Numbered from the stretch's first letter, positions 49,901-62,683 are shown. The stretch is 64,000 bases of DNA from Eudromia elegans (GCA_003342815.1 PTEX01000280.1:623771-687770); one strand, 5' to 3'. Notes: generated by a model from the letters alone, not told the origin. Numbers and translations are program-made.

Positions 49901-52498
49901 TCTAAAACTTCCTTGATGAAGACTAAATAATGTCAGGGAACAAAGAGAACGATGATTTTTCTTTTCTTAAAATTCTAGCAGTCTCAGGCTTTGGCTTTAT
50001 ATTTAACAGAAGGAAGGAATTTGTATTAAGCAACCGTGCCTTGCTGCTCTTTAAGAAGGTTAAAATAATCCAACCTGGGTCCAGCTGTAAATCCCTCAAA
50101 GATGAGATTAGAATTGTGACTGAATCAAGAGCAGAGCCTTGTAAAAGTAAACTGGTGGTATTTTATTTGTTCACAATATTATTTACTTGATTTTGAGTTA
50201 CTACATTGTATCAAAAACGGTGAGAATTTGAGCACTTCTTGTTAATTGATACTTACCATGTTAATGTAATTGTGCATTGTAGCCCAGCTGGAAAGTTGGG
50301 ATAGGTCCACGTTACAGGAGCTGTCTTTGAATACAAACTAATATTTGTGATCCACTTGCATGTTCTAGCAATAATACCGTAGAAATCCAATATATTGTGT
50401 ATTAGACAAAAATTTTCATTCTGTGAAGTAAATATAGTGCAGGGCAAAGTATTGAACAGCAAGATAAAAGGCAAGATGTTGAGTAACTGCTCACATAGAG
50501 ATCATCTGTGAGTGATCTGGTGAGCGTCTTGTAGAAAACTCCTACTGTATACATATGTAGGAAAACCCAGTGGAAAGACAAGTGGAGATCAGCTTTCTAC
50601 CATACCATCAAAAGAAGAGCATTTTTGTTTATTTAACACATGTATACACAGGTACATTGCAGAAATAAAAGCATGTTTTTATCACTGAAAATACCCATAC
50701 TAAAATAATTCCTACCAGAAAGTGGAATTAAAAAATCTAAGCTATATTAATGCTGTATGAGTTTGTCTCTGAAATTCACCATTGTGTTAAATAAAAATCA
50801 CTTTTTTCTTGCAGATATAAAGAAATGAATAGATTTATAACTTCTGGTAGGGTCTGCATTACAACCAATTGCCAAATAATCCTAGGACAAGTGCTTCTTA
50901 TATTGGCAAAGTTTGCTAATGAATTAATTAACTCAATCGATCCCAGCCATCAGTCAACCGTCAGCTGATGGACGCCACTCAAAATTCTCCCAGTGCTTTA
51001 TATTTTCGGGCCTGCCCGCTGACATGCAGCACTGTTCATTGGTGCTCACGAGTACATGCAGAATTTGGGGTGTGAGTATCAGAGATCTCAACTACTGTTT
51101 GGGAGATTTCTCTGCCACTTAAGATTTCTTCTAAGCCAAAACCTAAAATTGCTATTTTATGAAAGCTCCTTTTTACATAATAACCAAGCTGTTAACAGTA
51201 GCCAAGAATGTCTGATTTTAGAACTAGTGTTTTTAAAATGTTTGTGCTGGAAGCAAGCTTCTGTTGCTCCGGTTCATGTATTACTGGTTTCTGGTTTTCT
51301 TTTCTGGATGGAGTATGAAGTTTATGAATTGGTATGCTTTGGGAACACCTGAGTCTTTTCAGCTTTTGAAGGGGAACCATTTTTAGATCAAAGTCCTTTG
51401 ATTTCTACCCCTAATAACTGTTACAGCAACTTTAGTTTTATCCAGTATTTTCAATTTAAATTGATAAACAATGAGTAATGTTGCTTTGATCTTTTTGTTT
51501 GGGTTATTTTTGGCAAGTAAGAAAAACTACTATCATCTCAGATGCAAAAACGCATGTTCTTTTAATTAATATGTATTTGCTTTGATATTTCTGGGATCCA
51601 ACATTGCCCAACACAAAGCATTTCAGTCATACGCTGTAATGTCATACACAGATGGAGGAGGCTTGATAAAAGCTCTAATGTAGTGAGTTTTATTATTTAC
51701 CTACCTATGTATGCTAAATATAGCAAAACTCTCTTCTGTGTTTTTGAATAGACTTGAAAATTAGAGTTCTAAGTAGGCCAGATGTACCCAAGAGTACAAA
51801 AGACTGTGTAGTCTATGGAGTAGAATGATGGTGATCTAAGTCTAAGAAGGAGAAGTTACATTTCTCACTAGATCAACTGTTGTAGCTGTGGAGAAAACAG
51901 ACATGATTTTGTCATCAGGTCTGAGAGGATTCTTCAAAATGTTTATATCATTCCTCAATTTGTAAATCTGACATTTCAGCCAAAATCCAGATGATACATT
52001 GTGCCATGTGCCTTATCTTCTGCATAGGCGTGCCTGGAACACCCATATATCTGTAGAGGTTTCAGACAACGTGTCAAGATCTTAAGATTTCTACATAAAG
52101 AAGAGATGAAGAATGAATTAAAAAAAATAAACCCTACGTTTGTTAGAGAGGAATAAGAAATAGAGATACCAAAAAACTCATTATGGCTGCATCTACTGGT
52201 TTGCTTAGTTTTCATGGCTCTGGAATCAAACGTGACGAGTGTAAATCCCCTATAGAAACAGGGAAGTTGTTTGTACTGTCTAGGCTGCAACTGTTTAACT
52301 ATTTCTCTTCTTTTTTCTTTTTTTACAAAGTGCTCTTCCCGTACCTGCTTTTTGTGTGTCTTTACCTCCCTGCTCTCCCTCTTTCTCATTTTCTCTCATT
52401 TCTTTCTCTTGGTTCGTTTCCAGTTGTCTGGCCCTTTGCTTCACTCTTCTTCATCTCTGTATTTCTCCAATACAGAACAAGATTGTTTAGTCTCTTCA

Positions 52499-52551
52499 AT
52501 AAGAGGTCTCTTCCAACCTTAAGTATTCTATGATATTCTATGATTCTATGA
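52499..52551 (+). mobile_element. CR1 3' tail, ~53 bp
   Basis: AAGAGGTCTCTTCCAACCTT is followed by three ATTCTATG units (52525-52532, 52535-52542, 52543-52550) with an AT inserted after the first. Only the last bases of a CR1 3' UTR are present, so this is an extremely 5'-truncated insertion or the surviving end of a deleted one. Confidence 0.85.
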
Positions 52552-53477
52552 ATAAGAAATTAAACATGAAAGACAACGTGGTATAATCGATGGGATTGAC
52601 TGAACTCTTTCATTTGGTAAGACAAACAATATATATTCAATACGTAGTTGTTACAGACAACTGCTGTTAAGATTACAAGTTCAAAAAATGCTTGTAGAAA
52701 GCACCAAACTTTCACCAGGTAAAATTATTCATTTGTTTACTAATTGTGCTCTTCAATCATTTGTGTAAATTGCCTGAGAAGCTTCTGATTTTGTTGTTGA
52801 AAGACATGACAAAATTAGCTCGGATATTGTCTATTATTACCATTATCAGAATGACAGCTTTGGCTCTAATTCTTAGTGTCTTTTCATAGTTCAGACTTTT
52901 TTTTTTCTGTAATTTCATAATGCTCAAATTTAGCAGTAGGGGGAGCTTTTTTTATTGAGCAGATTTACTTTTAAAGCTAACGGGACCTGGCATGTCTGGA
53001 ACTAGTGGTGATTTGCCATGAACAACAGTGGTGCAGATGCTTCAAGAGGCTGATGTGACAGGTGAATGTGGAATGCAAGGTATCTGGAGTGTTACAGACC
53101 ATTGATAATTAATAGGGTAAGAAGAAAGTGGAATTATTACAGTAGGTGAATGCTTGCTAGCATTTATTGGGATTGGTTGGAAAAAGAAGATTTGGGAAAA
53201 TGTGTCATCAAGATTCTGGCAAGAGCAATGTGGAATGGTTAGTGGAGATGTGCAGAGTCTAGTGTTACACAGTGAGGATCAATTAAAACTCAAATAGTCA
53301 ATGAAGAGGATTTGTGTTTGGTATGTTGGCACTAAGCGAACACTGAGTGCTGCAGTTGCTAGCAGATTTACTGAGCTTGGAAAAGGGAAGAATTTTCCTT
53401 TGGACATTTAGCTGGCAATGGAATATGTGCAGCATAGGAATATTTTTCCTAGCTAGGTACAAAAGGTAGAGAACAGT
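52552..53477. other. unique sequence between two CR1 tails
   Basis: No gene or element is recognised. Confidence 0.6.
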
Positions 53478-53536
53478 GTAGGGGGGTTGGACTGGATGAT
53501 CTCTAGAGGTCCCTTCCAACCTTAAGCATTCTATGA
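53478..53536 (+). mobile_element. CR1 3' tail, ~59 bp
   Basis: GGGGGGTTGGACTGGATGAT, then TCTCTAGAGGTCCCTTCCAA, then a single ATTCTATG (53528-53535). It matches the terminal 3' UTR of the CR1 subfamily seen at 33.0 kb (TCTAGAGGTCCCTTC core). Nothing upstream resembles CR1, so the insertion is very short. Confidence 0.9.
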
Positions 53537-56500
53537 CCAGTTGGAGAAAAACATTAAGAAAAAGAAAAAAAAAGGAGGATGAGAAAAATCCTATCTTAAT
53601 CTTCCCTCAGATGCATTCAGTGCTGCCTTGAGACTGTCCTTAGGACTTAAGCTTCATGCCTCATTTCAACAGGTCACACCTCCTCTTTGAACAAAGCTCA
53701 TGTCTGGTGTCCAGTGCCACGGATGGAGGATAATAGCAACACTCCTTATATTACGCCTACAGATTACCTCCCTGACTGGGAGGTGCCACCCCAGTTCGCT
53801 GAGGCCCTCCTTATCTCTGCCTTTTTCTTCTTCCCTACCGCCTCAGCAGTAACATGTCTGCTGAGTCCATCTCCATGCTCACTAACCAGCTGTAAGCGTG
53901 TACCCTGTGGCCATCCCATAGTCACAAAAGAGGGGTTTTGTTCTCCACAGTACCTGTCTGGAATTGGTATCTCTCTATTTCTTACCCATCAGGAACATTT
54001 TTTCTGCTTTGAGGTGGTGCTGAGGATCTGAAACTCTCAGGCTGTGCTCGGAACCCCGTCAGGAAATTCTGCAGAGGAGCAGTTTCTGGCTCAGTATGTC
54101 AGCAGGTCTTCCCTGCGCTAAGAGTCAACAAAAAGCTGGGTGAACTTATAAATCTGTTCATCATGAATACCATTCTGTGTTATGGACTTATAGGGTTTCC
54201 AATCCAACCCACAGCTTTTACTTCTGATTTTTGAGTCTAAAAGTCCAGGAAAGTCCAAAAATTGCATCTTATGAGTTTAAAATTCCGCGTCTTGCTAATA
54301 ACAAGTTTCCTGTTATTCAGGGTAGCCTTTTTTTTTTGTAAATACTGTAATTTTCATATACTTTGGCAGGTTTATTTCAAAATGTTCATAGCTATTTTGT
54401 AAGCTGTCATGAGAGATGAGTATTGTTTGCCGGCCTCTGGAAATGTTGCTCGTGTCTGAATGAAAAACGGACGGTGGTCATCTACCATCGTTCTGTAATA
54501 CATAAATTAATACTAAAAAAATGAACTGCCACCCTGAATATAGCACACACTGAAAACAAAGAAAAAAAATTTATGAGCTGAGGTCATAGTATTTGTTTGA
54601 TTTCTATGACAGAGATTTCATGGTTTTGTTGAATTTTTTTTTTCTTCCTAAGGTCATTTATGAGCTACACATAATTAATATTTAGATCAAGCACTAACTC
54701 CTTGTATTTACCAGAGCAGCAAGTCAGTACAGGACATGTAATAACACACACACCTACCCAGCATCCCTTAACACGGAGGGAGAAGTGCACTTTCCGTGGT
54801 AATGAGCAAGCATTCTCAAAACAGCAGGCATGGGCTAAGAACCGAGCGTATTTTTTATGGAAGAAAAAAATGAACCTGATATGATTTGGTATACTGTTAA
54901 ACACACTTGTTTGCTTTTTGTCTTTAACACCAGTAATAAGAATGAGAGGTTAAATCTCTACTTAGCATTTGCAATGTGCTAACAGACCATGAGAAATAAT
55001 TTTTGGCCAATAAACTCCATTTTAAAAGGAATTATCAAAATAAAAAATGTTTGAATCATAAATCTTTATGGTGGAGTTTAGAAGAATGAAAATTTCAGAA
55101 GGAAGGGATAGGTCTAAATCAATCTGACAACTATGAAGGAGCTTGGTCTTTAAATTCTCATTTTTCAACTTTCCCACAACAAGACCTTTCTATAAAAGGA
55201 AAGAAAGCCTTTTGGAGGGAGAGGGGGCAAGAGGGCACCACCCTAGTAAAAACTTACATAAAAACAGCTGCAGCTGTTTGGGGGGAATGATTCAGGGAAA
55301 TACCTTAGCATAGAGTAGGCTAGTAGGCAGCGTGATGTCATACGTTGACTGAACTTCAGCATCTAAAAAGAACTAGAAATACTTTTTTCCAGGTCTCTGC
55401 CTGTGCTGTTTTGAGAACCCTGATGGCTGGATGAGTTTATCTGGTTGGCAGAGCCTGAGAGAAAGTTAATGGTCACCTCTGATGGGCCTGTCAAGGTGCA
55501 GATGTTTATTGAAGCATTAGCAGCTTGTCAGCAGTGACTTCTGATGAAGCAACTGCTTCTTCAAATGTCCAAGAGGAGGTTTTATTATGTTTATACAGCA
55601 CACTTGAAGGGCATCTTGCATTTCACAACACAGCTGCAAAAAGTATAAGGTGGCCCCAGTACTGCTGTGTTTAAGGGTGGCTACTGATATTTGATGGAGC
55701 TCACTAATTTCAGCTGTGTTCCACCTGCCTCCATGTGTCTGGCTTGACTGGCTCATAGGAGAAGCTTTAAGGTAGGTGCTTCCCATCAGCGTGTCTTCCA
55801 AGAGGCCATAAAAAGGTGAGATGTATGTAGAGATACTCAAATGCTGGCAAGGCAATTAAAATTTTCTGTGTTCTGCATTTTCTTCATGTGTCAAAGATAA
55901 GCACAAGAATCAGTGCAAAAGTTCAGAAGGTTGTCAAGAAATGGATTTTGGTACATGTCTTATTTTCCTCTGATAAAAGAAAGAATGTAGGGTCATGCCC
56001 CTTCTGTATGGTTCTTTTGGTAATCAGTGGTTTGAAGGAACTGTACATGAAAAGCTCCCTACTGAGCCGACTAGATTGTATACAGCAGCCTTATTATTTG
56101 GTGTTAGTGTTAAATGTTCACTTCCTCCTCTGCTTCCACGCAGATGAATTAAAACTTATTCTGTGGGCCCCTGTGTTGACTTGATTGTACATAGTGTTAA
56201 GGAAAGATAAAGCTTTGTTAAAATAAGCTTAAAGCAAGAAAAATCTGTTCTGGCTGCAAAAGTGCTAGGGCTATTGTGAAATGTGTTGTACTGACTTCAG
56301 CAAGAGTCAAGTAAGATGACCATATAGTGTTGCAGCTGCCTACAGGACTCTTCTACAAATAAATCCTGTGGTGCTGTTATTCCCCCTTCCCTGCTCGTTT
56401 TCAGGAGTTAGGTGCAGGGTGGAACTAACAGAGAATGGTCTCCAAAAATTCTCCTGTAAGGATTAGAACTTGGGAATATTAAGAGTTTCTTAGCGTTTGC

Positions 56501-57425
56501 CAACAGACTTGTTGCATTGTCTGCTTCTGTTCACATCCTTTATGTTTCCCCTGTGTTTATAAAACTTCTTGTCATTTATCTGTATGGGGAGTTGGCAGTT
56601 TTACATATGTAAATTATTGTGAAGTAGATGGCTTTCTGTGCTAGTGACTTGATAACTGAAGTGTTTGATCAGAGTATTTAATGTGAGATAATATAAATAA
56701 TGCCTGTAGACACTGCGGAAAGGCCTGTTTTCTTCCTGGGGATTCTTAAGGTACATTTGGTGCCAGCTTTTCCAGTGTAATAGAAGCTGCAAATTGCATT
56801 TCAGAAATACACTGTTGCAAGGTAAGACTGAAGTCCTATTGCTTACTAGGGTATTTTTAATGTGAAAGGTCAATACTTATGCACTGCACCTAAAGGAGTA
56901 CCTAAGGCCAAAGGAGAACCTGTTTTTATTCCAAGCCCTTATTTTGGTTGACAGCACTTGCAAAAGGGATGGAAGGTTTCCTAAAGGAGGTGAGAAAGAA
57001 GCATTTCACACTGAATTCCTACTGCTTTTACCCCCAAAGATTACTACCAATTCATGATTTACATCTAGCAATTTTCAAGCTTGGTTTACTTGGGCACCCA
57101 CTGGCCTTGAGAGCTCACACAGCAGAAAGGATGCTTACCTCTGATCATCGTTTATTTTCTGAGCTGATACTGTAAAATACTCTAGCACCTTCCCTACTCT
57201 GGAGATGTGGCCAGCCTCATATACTGTGGATTAATCCACAAGCATTAATTCATATATGTATATTCCTTCTTTCACTTCCGAAGTTTTCCCTCCCCATGCC
57301 ACAGGCAACACTTCCATTGCCATAAAGCATCAATATGTGCCTCTGTGTCTCTCGCTAACCACACGTCTGTTCTAGACTGAATAACCTGAGACCATTGCTG
57401 AAAATTCTCACTCTCCGCCTCTTCA

Positions 57426-57613
57426 AGGATCTTTCCTAATTGCGTCCAGCCTTCCTTCAAAGGCTTTTTTTGTTTTTTGGCGTTGCCACTCTCGGTTACT
57501 TCGGCCTCCTCGCCTTTTCTGTTCCGCCTGGATATTGATCCTGCCAGCGGGCGCTGGCTTTACCCGTTTTGCAGAGGTCATTTCTAGCTTAGATGGCAAT
57601 GTGACTCTCAGCA
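57426..57613 (-). other. possible minus-strand terminal coding exon, CpG-rich
   Basis: On the minus strand an acceptor (ACAGCCCCTTCCCAAACAG) is followed at 57613 by an open frame of 62 codons ending at TGA (57423-57425). The translation is strongly basic: EMTSAKRVKPAPAGRINIQA, then EQKRRGGRSNREWQRQK. Unusually for this window it contains many CpG codons (CGG, GCG, CGA, CGC). An AATAAA lies downstream on the same strand (57156-57151). A second frame (57272-57460) overlaps the end and continues as KEGWTQLGKILEEAESENF, so an indel in the A7/A6 runs (57465-57478) could have shifted the frame in a pseudogene. The pyrimidine tract is short. No family is recognised. Confidence 0.22.
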
Positions 57614-57943
57614 CTGTTTGGGAAGGGGCTGTATTCCCAGAAACTGCTCAGGGTTAGGCATTATGAGTGTATATGTTGTCAAACGCTAGAACAAGAAAAT
57701 TTCCCTGTGATTTACTGTATTCTTTGGAATTACTTTGTGTGTGTTTGCACTCTTCCCTTCGGTATCCTTGGTATCTAGGAACTGCATACTGAGCAAAAGA
57801 GTGGGATATACGACTGCCCTAAAGAATACTTCTAAGCTTAAACTTCAGGGTTAATTTTGGTGCATAAGTACCCTCATGCTGTGGAACGTAAGTATATACT
57901 ACTTCTACAAAAGTTCCAGGTTGGGGGAAACAACCTTTTTTTC

Positions 57944-57978
57944 CTCTCTCTCTCTCTTTTTTTTTTTTTTTTTTTTTT
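57944..57978 (+). repeat. (CT)7 T22 tract
   Basis: Seven CT units run directly into about twenty-two T. It is a simple pyrimidine tract. Confidence 0.93.
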
Positions 57979-58526
57979 CTGGTAATGTAACAATGAGGTC
58001 TGAAAAGTGTCAAATACGGTGCTCAGATCCTGAGATGAATTTGCACTGCTGGTATTTGAAGAAAAGGATTCCCTGTGATTGCTCACTTTGTCAGTGAAAT
58101 AAATTTATGTTAGTCCCTTAATTTTGTTAATTCTCATATTTGAACAACCCTTAGTTGTATTATCAAAGTATGATTTATTTTGTTTTATGAAGCATTTTCC
58201 ATCATCTAGGAAAATCAGCTTATGTCTCACAGTAAAGGTGCTATTGCATTTGTCTATTGCATTTTATTTTTAGATGACATTTCCTTTCAATATCTTCCTC
58301 CTTAAAAGTAAAAATGATAGCACTTCATAAAGATTAACGTTTGCCAGTCTGTAAATTAAATCAGCTTCCATTATTACATTATCTACATCTGTGAAAGGGA
58401 AAATAATTCACTGTGGTGTTTTTTTTCTCTTGTGCATTATGGTGCTATGGATGTAGTCCATAATAGTCTCCATATGGCATCAAATAATTTCACCATTGTC
58501 CTGCAATCTGCAACTCATTTTTTCAG

Positions 58527-58575
58527 GTGATGTCTACCTTTAAAATTATGCACAATTTTCATGATTACATCTACA
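58527..58575 (+). other. possible 49-bp microexon
   Basis: The acceptor (GCAACTCATTTTTTCAG) is followed by 49 bp and a consensus donor (CTACA then GTAAGT). Only frame 1 is open (VMSTFKIMHNFHDYIY plus one base). It sits in very AT-rich sequence. It may be a real microexon, a non-coding exon or coincidence. Its phase is not directly compatible with splicing from the 41126-41174 candidate. Confidence 0.15.
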
Positions 58576-59882
58576 GTAAGTGTGCCTCTTTAAATAAACA
58601 TTCTGAAAGTCACTGGACTATAACTGCTTTCATAACTTCATTTCCTACTGGCGTGTCTGTTCACATTTAGACACTAAAATTAGTTTCTCAGACTGTCAGA
58701 AGCTTTGGCATTTTAAAATTGATAATGCTACTAAGTTAAGCGTGAAATTTCTAGGCTCTTAACCCAAAACAGTAGACCAAAATTTAAGGGAGAAAGTAGT
58801 GCACAGATGCAGAGTTTCTCAACTCCATTAATTTTCATAATTTCCCTTAGATAAAGATCCCCTAGACACCAGCTCAGTGCTCCAAGTCTATTGCTCTACA
58901 CTATTGAATTTTGGACTTGGGGAAAGGCTAATGTGCAAATTTCCTTTTGGGGGGCTTTTATAAATTATTATTTTCTGACTCCAGCCTCAGTGAAAGTGAT
59001 TTTTCCACATTTAAGAAGCATTTTCATTTAAAATTGTTGAATGCTTTCATGAAGTCCCATTCCTCTCCTTTCCTTTCTCCCTACCTTTGTTTCCCCCTCT
59101 GCTCTCCATAATTGGACTCTTGTCCAGAGAGGAAAGGCATTTATGTGCACAGACACGAACATAAAGCAAAAGGCTTCCTAAATTAAGGCCCTGCAGGTGG
59201 CTGCTTGGCTGATAAATTAGAAGCTTTTAGTTCAGCGGTGACGTCCAGTTTCAGAAGATGTGACTTTGCCCTGTCACTGTGTTTTATTGCAAACGTTAAG
59301 AGCAGTGACGGAGTTGCTAGGCCAGCTAAGTGAGAGGAGATCCACCTTTCCAGCTGCTTGACTCCCAAAGCACCAGGCTGCTGCAGTAGAAATGACCCCA
59401 TAACCGGTGTCCTGGTTGTGTTAGAGCATCTGTGCCTAACAAAAAGCCTGTCACTTCTCCCAGGGAAGCTCTTGGATGCCTTTTAAGCTGCTGATTTAGA
59501 ATGTTAAACAGAAAGACTTCATACACATAGTAAATTTATTTCATCTCCCCGCACAACCCACTGTTATCTGTTTTTGTTTTTCTGTGGTGGACGTCCAGCC
59601 TAGAAAAACAGGTATTTGGTCTAGGTTGCAGCAAGCGATGCTATTTACTGAATGGAGCAGTAATTTCCTGTCTTACTTTGTAGCTTGCTTTCCTATGTCA
59701 GGATGCAGAGGTCCCAACTACTGTGATTTTCATGGAGTGTCACAAATGATCAGGCCAATCTCACCTTGCCACAATGAAGCTCATGGTATTTTGTAATTAC
59801 TCTTAACCTCCGTATCAAGGCAATAAAAATCAGGATTTTTGTTTGTGAAATAGAATCATGTGTTTTAGCTCTCACAACCAAG

Positions 59883-59924
59883 TATGAGCAAATATGCAAA
59901 TATGAGCAAATATGCAAATATGAG
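59883..59924 (+). repeat. 18-bp tandem repeat carrying octamer motifs
   Basis: The unit TATGAGCAAATATGCAAA occurs twice in perfect tandem (59883-59900 and 59901-59918) with a further six bases of a third copy. Each junction creates ATGCAAAT, the POU-factor octamer, at 59894-59901 and 59912-59919. The two octamers are 18 bp apart, a little under two helical turns. Confidence 0.95.
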
Positions 59925-60590
59925 ATGGGAGCTTCTCCAGCTGAGAAACAGCAAGTAAATAAACAAATCCTTGTATTTATTCCTGAAAATGTCCCCTCAT
60001 GTGCAATCATGTCAAATCAGAGTTTGATGTCTTTTCTACGTACTTAACTGAGGTCACTGAACGTAGGTAATAGTTCATATTGAGGCATGAGTTACCCTAG
60101 TTTTCTGATGGAAAATCAGTGCAGAGCTTAAAGTTATCTTTTTAAGGATAAATATTTACATTTGTATAATCCTGTCTATTTTTCCCCTATTCTGAGAAAT
60201 TACTTGGAAGTTGAAAACAGTGGCAAAAGGTATCCTGTGCAGGAGAATGGGTTCTCCATTTAAAAGTAGAAAACAGACATTGATATTGAACCTAGGATGA
60301 AGGTTTCTGGCAAAGTGGATTGAACTCGAATGCTGCTTTGTTTTTCTTTAGAAGCATGCCTAAACAAGTGGGTCTAGCTCTTCATACTGTCAGACAATAC
60401 CTGGAAGGAGAATAATAAACATGGAAGTATTTTCAAATATGTTATTTTGGGAATTAACTGTTAATTTTAGAAAAATATTTTGGCCAAAGTTACTATTTTG
60501 ATGGAGGAGGTGTAGATGAAACTAAAATATAAATTGAGTTTTGCAAGGGGAAGAAAAAGATATTAAGATGACTTTTTAGAAATCTGTGAC

Positions 60591-61247
60591 TTATTTCATC
60601 CTCCTGCCCCTTGAACCGCTGTAGTTTAAGGAAGAAGATAGCTGCTGACAGAGAAAGGGACTGTGCAATGTTCTGCAGAGGAAATCACCCGTTTCATGTG
60701 GCTGTGTTTCCATGATGGACGTTGGCATTTTGCATCTATCATCTCCATTCCAGCAATCCTTTTTCACTGCCACCTCTTGTCTTCTCAACTCTGAGCAATG
60801 AGGTCCCAATGCAAACTGAGAAGAGTGGTACAGATGTGATTGCTTTGAGTCTTGCAGGAACAGCAACCTGTCTCCAGGCTGGGTGTGATATGGGACTGCA
60901 GGTAGGGGAGGAATGTACTGAGTGCTAGCTGCCTGCTGAGAATGGTGCCAAATCCTCTCTGTCTTCAAGGTTCTTAGGTACAGCTGGATGGTGGACTGGT
61001 CAGCTGAATTGGGATATATATTTGATGGAAAATGATGAATTTCAAAAATTTGCAGAGAATGCTGAACAAAAGCTTTTAATATAGAATGAACTTCCCACCT
61101 CCTTTGGTTGGGACATAAGTCCCCTGCTGGAAGTCTGAGGAAATCTGCAGCCCATCCAGCAGCTAAAAGGCCTGTGCTGCATTGGTTACTGTGGGATAAA
61201 AGCAACCATTGCAGCCACTTGGCTGGCCCATGCCTGAGTTCAAGCAA
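60591..61247 (-). other. 218-codon open frame, no recognised product
   Basis: Longest open frame in the window. The translation has no signal peptide, transmembrane segment or repeat that I can see, and no family is recognised. It is rich in H, Q, S and L (for example SQQAASTQYIPPLPAVPYHT), which is typical of the complement of ordinary non-coding DNA. At this base composition a frame of this length arises by chance at a rate of a few percent per window, so it is unusual but not persuasive. It could belong to a non-coding transcript. Confidence 0.12.
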
Positions 61248-62658
61248 TTACTGATATTGTTTGACCACAATAATAAAAGTAAAGTATGCTTCCTAAGGCT
61301 GTCTAAGAAAATGGACTGCGATATTACTCACTGTAATTTCTTGTTGCTCTTAAGAACAATTTATCCTTTGTTTGCACCTAGAATGTCTCTCTTCATTTTT
61401 CCCTCATCTTCTGCCTTGGGAGCTCGGTCACAGGACAGCTATAGCTGTGACTGACTTGTGCTGACAGTTACGCTTATTGGGATCTGTCACTGCGTGATTA
61501 AATAAAAGAAAACGTCTTTCCAAAATTTACGGTCCTGTGGAATCTGAGTGTGTCAGTGATTCTGCCTTTTGTTGAGTGCTGCCTCGCTCTTCGGGCAGGG
61601 CTCATTGGCTCTGCTCTGACAGCGGCAGTCTGTAGGGGCACAGTGTGGTTCTCCTAAATCCCCTCTATCAGGGAGGTTAGACTTGTCTTACCTTTTCTTT
61701 CTGTCCTTTATAATACTAAAGTTTTGCTTCTTTCCTTTTGCTCATTCTTTTTATTCCTGCTGCTCTGTTGTTCAGGCTCTTGCCTCTTCCTTTGCTGTAG
61801 CTCTGCTCCCATGTTGGAATCCCTTCCCTCTCAGCTCTCAACCATGAGCCTTACATATGTAAAATTGATTAATTTTTTTTCCTTCCTACAAAAAAGTACA
61901 GGCATGTTTCTTTTGTGTTAACCAAAGGAAAAAAGGCAGAAGGATTGAGACCAGACAGCTTCATTCTATTGCTGTTTCCATTCTTCCCACTGCTCACCCA
62001 CCATAAAGACACCACATTTTCTGCTCCTTCCTGTGCAGTATGCCAAGCACACAGGAGCGAGGGAGAGGGAGGAGACGCAATAACGCTAATGAATTCAGCC
62101 AGACCCAGCTTCTGAGTAATGCTAGCACCTCCCTTCTGAAATGATAGAGTGAATAGGGCAAAAATGTTGAAGAACTCGATCCAAAAAATTGGAGAGGTGT
62201 ACTTGAAGATCCCAGTTAATAAAATGGCTTGTCATGCTTCAGCTTAAAGCTGCGCTAAATTACACTGAAATTACAGGAACTATTCATGCATGTGAAGCTC
62301 GCTTGCTGAGCTGAAGGTCCAAGTTCTCCTCCCAGTTGTATTACAGTTTCTGAAGTAAAACAATACTCTCTGCAAATTATAAAATGAATGGACCCAAGAA
62401 GGAAATGTAACAGGAACAATGAGCACTTTGTATCTTCCCTCCCTTTCCTTAGCTTTGGCAGATTAATTCAGGAATGGAAAGCATACTTCAGCACTAACCA
62501 GCATACATGGAGTGACTTCTCAACCTTTCTGCTGTTCAGGATCTTAGGAATAAATTTGAAAGGCCTCAGATTTTTGCATGCATAAAATGCTCATGTTCAC
62601 CTTCCTGATGTTTATCTCTAAGTGTTCCTAATGAGCCTGCAGACAGGATGCAGTAAGG

Positions 62659-62683
62659 AAAAAAAAAAAAAAAAAAAAAAAAA
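62659..62683 (+). repeat. A25 homopolymer
   Basis: Uninterrupted run of about twenty-five A. Upstream sequence shows no retrocopy, SINE or processed gene that I recognise, so it is not assigned as a retroposon tail. Confidence 0.92.

Larger units (their letters stand above)
41175..52498. other. unique AT-rich non-coding sequence
   Basis: No recognisable gene or mobile element. It includes a pyrimidine-rich tract at 43350-43400, the exon-like segment at 45292-45333, unexplained minus-strand open frames between 45.8 and 46.8 kb, the TAGTTCTT array at 46937 and a 172-codon plus-strand open frame at 48738-49256 with no domain. Confidence 0.55.

Noticed and set aside
62659..62683. A25 run as the tail of a processed pseudogene or SINE
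   Set aside because: No homologous body is recognisable upstream and no target-site duplication is visible, so it is treated as a simple repeat.
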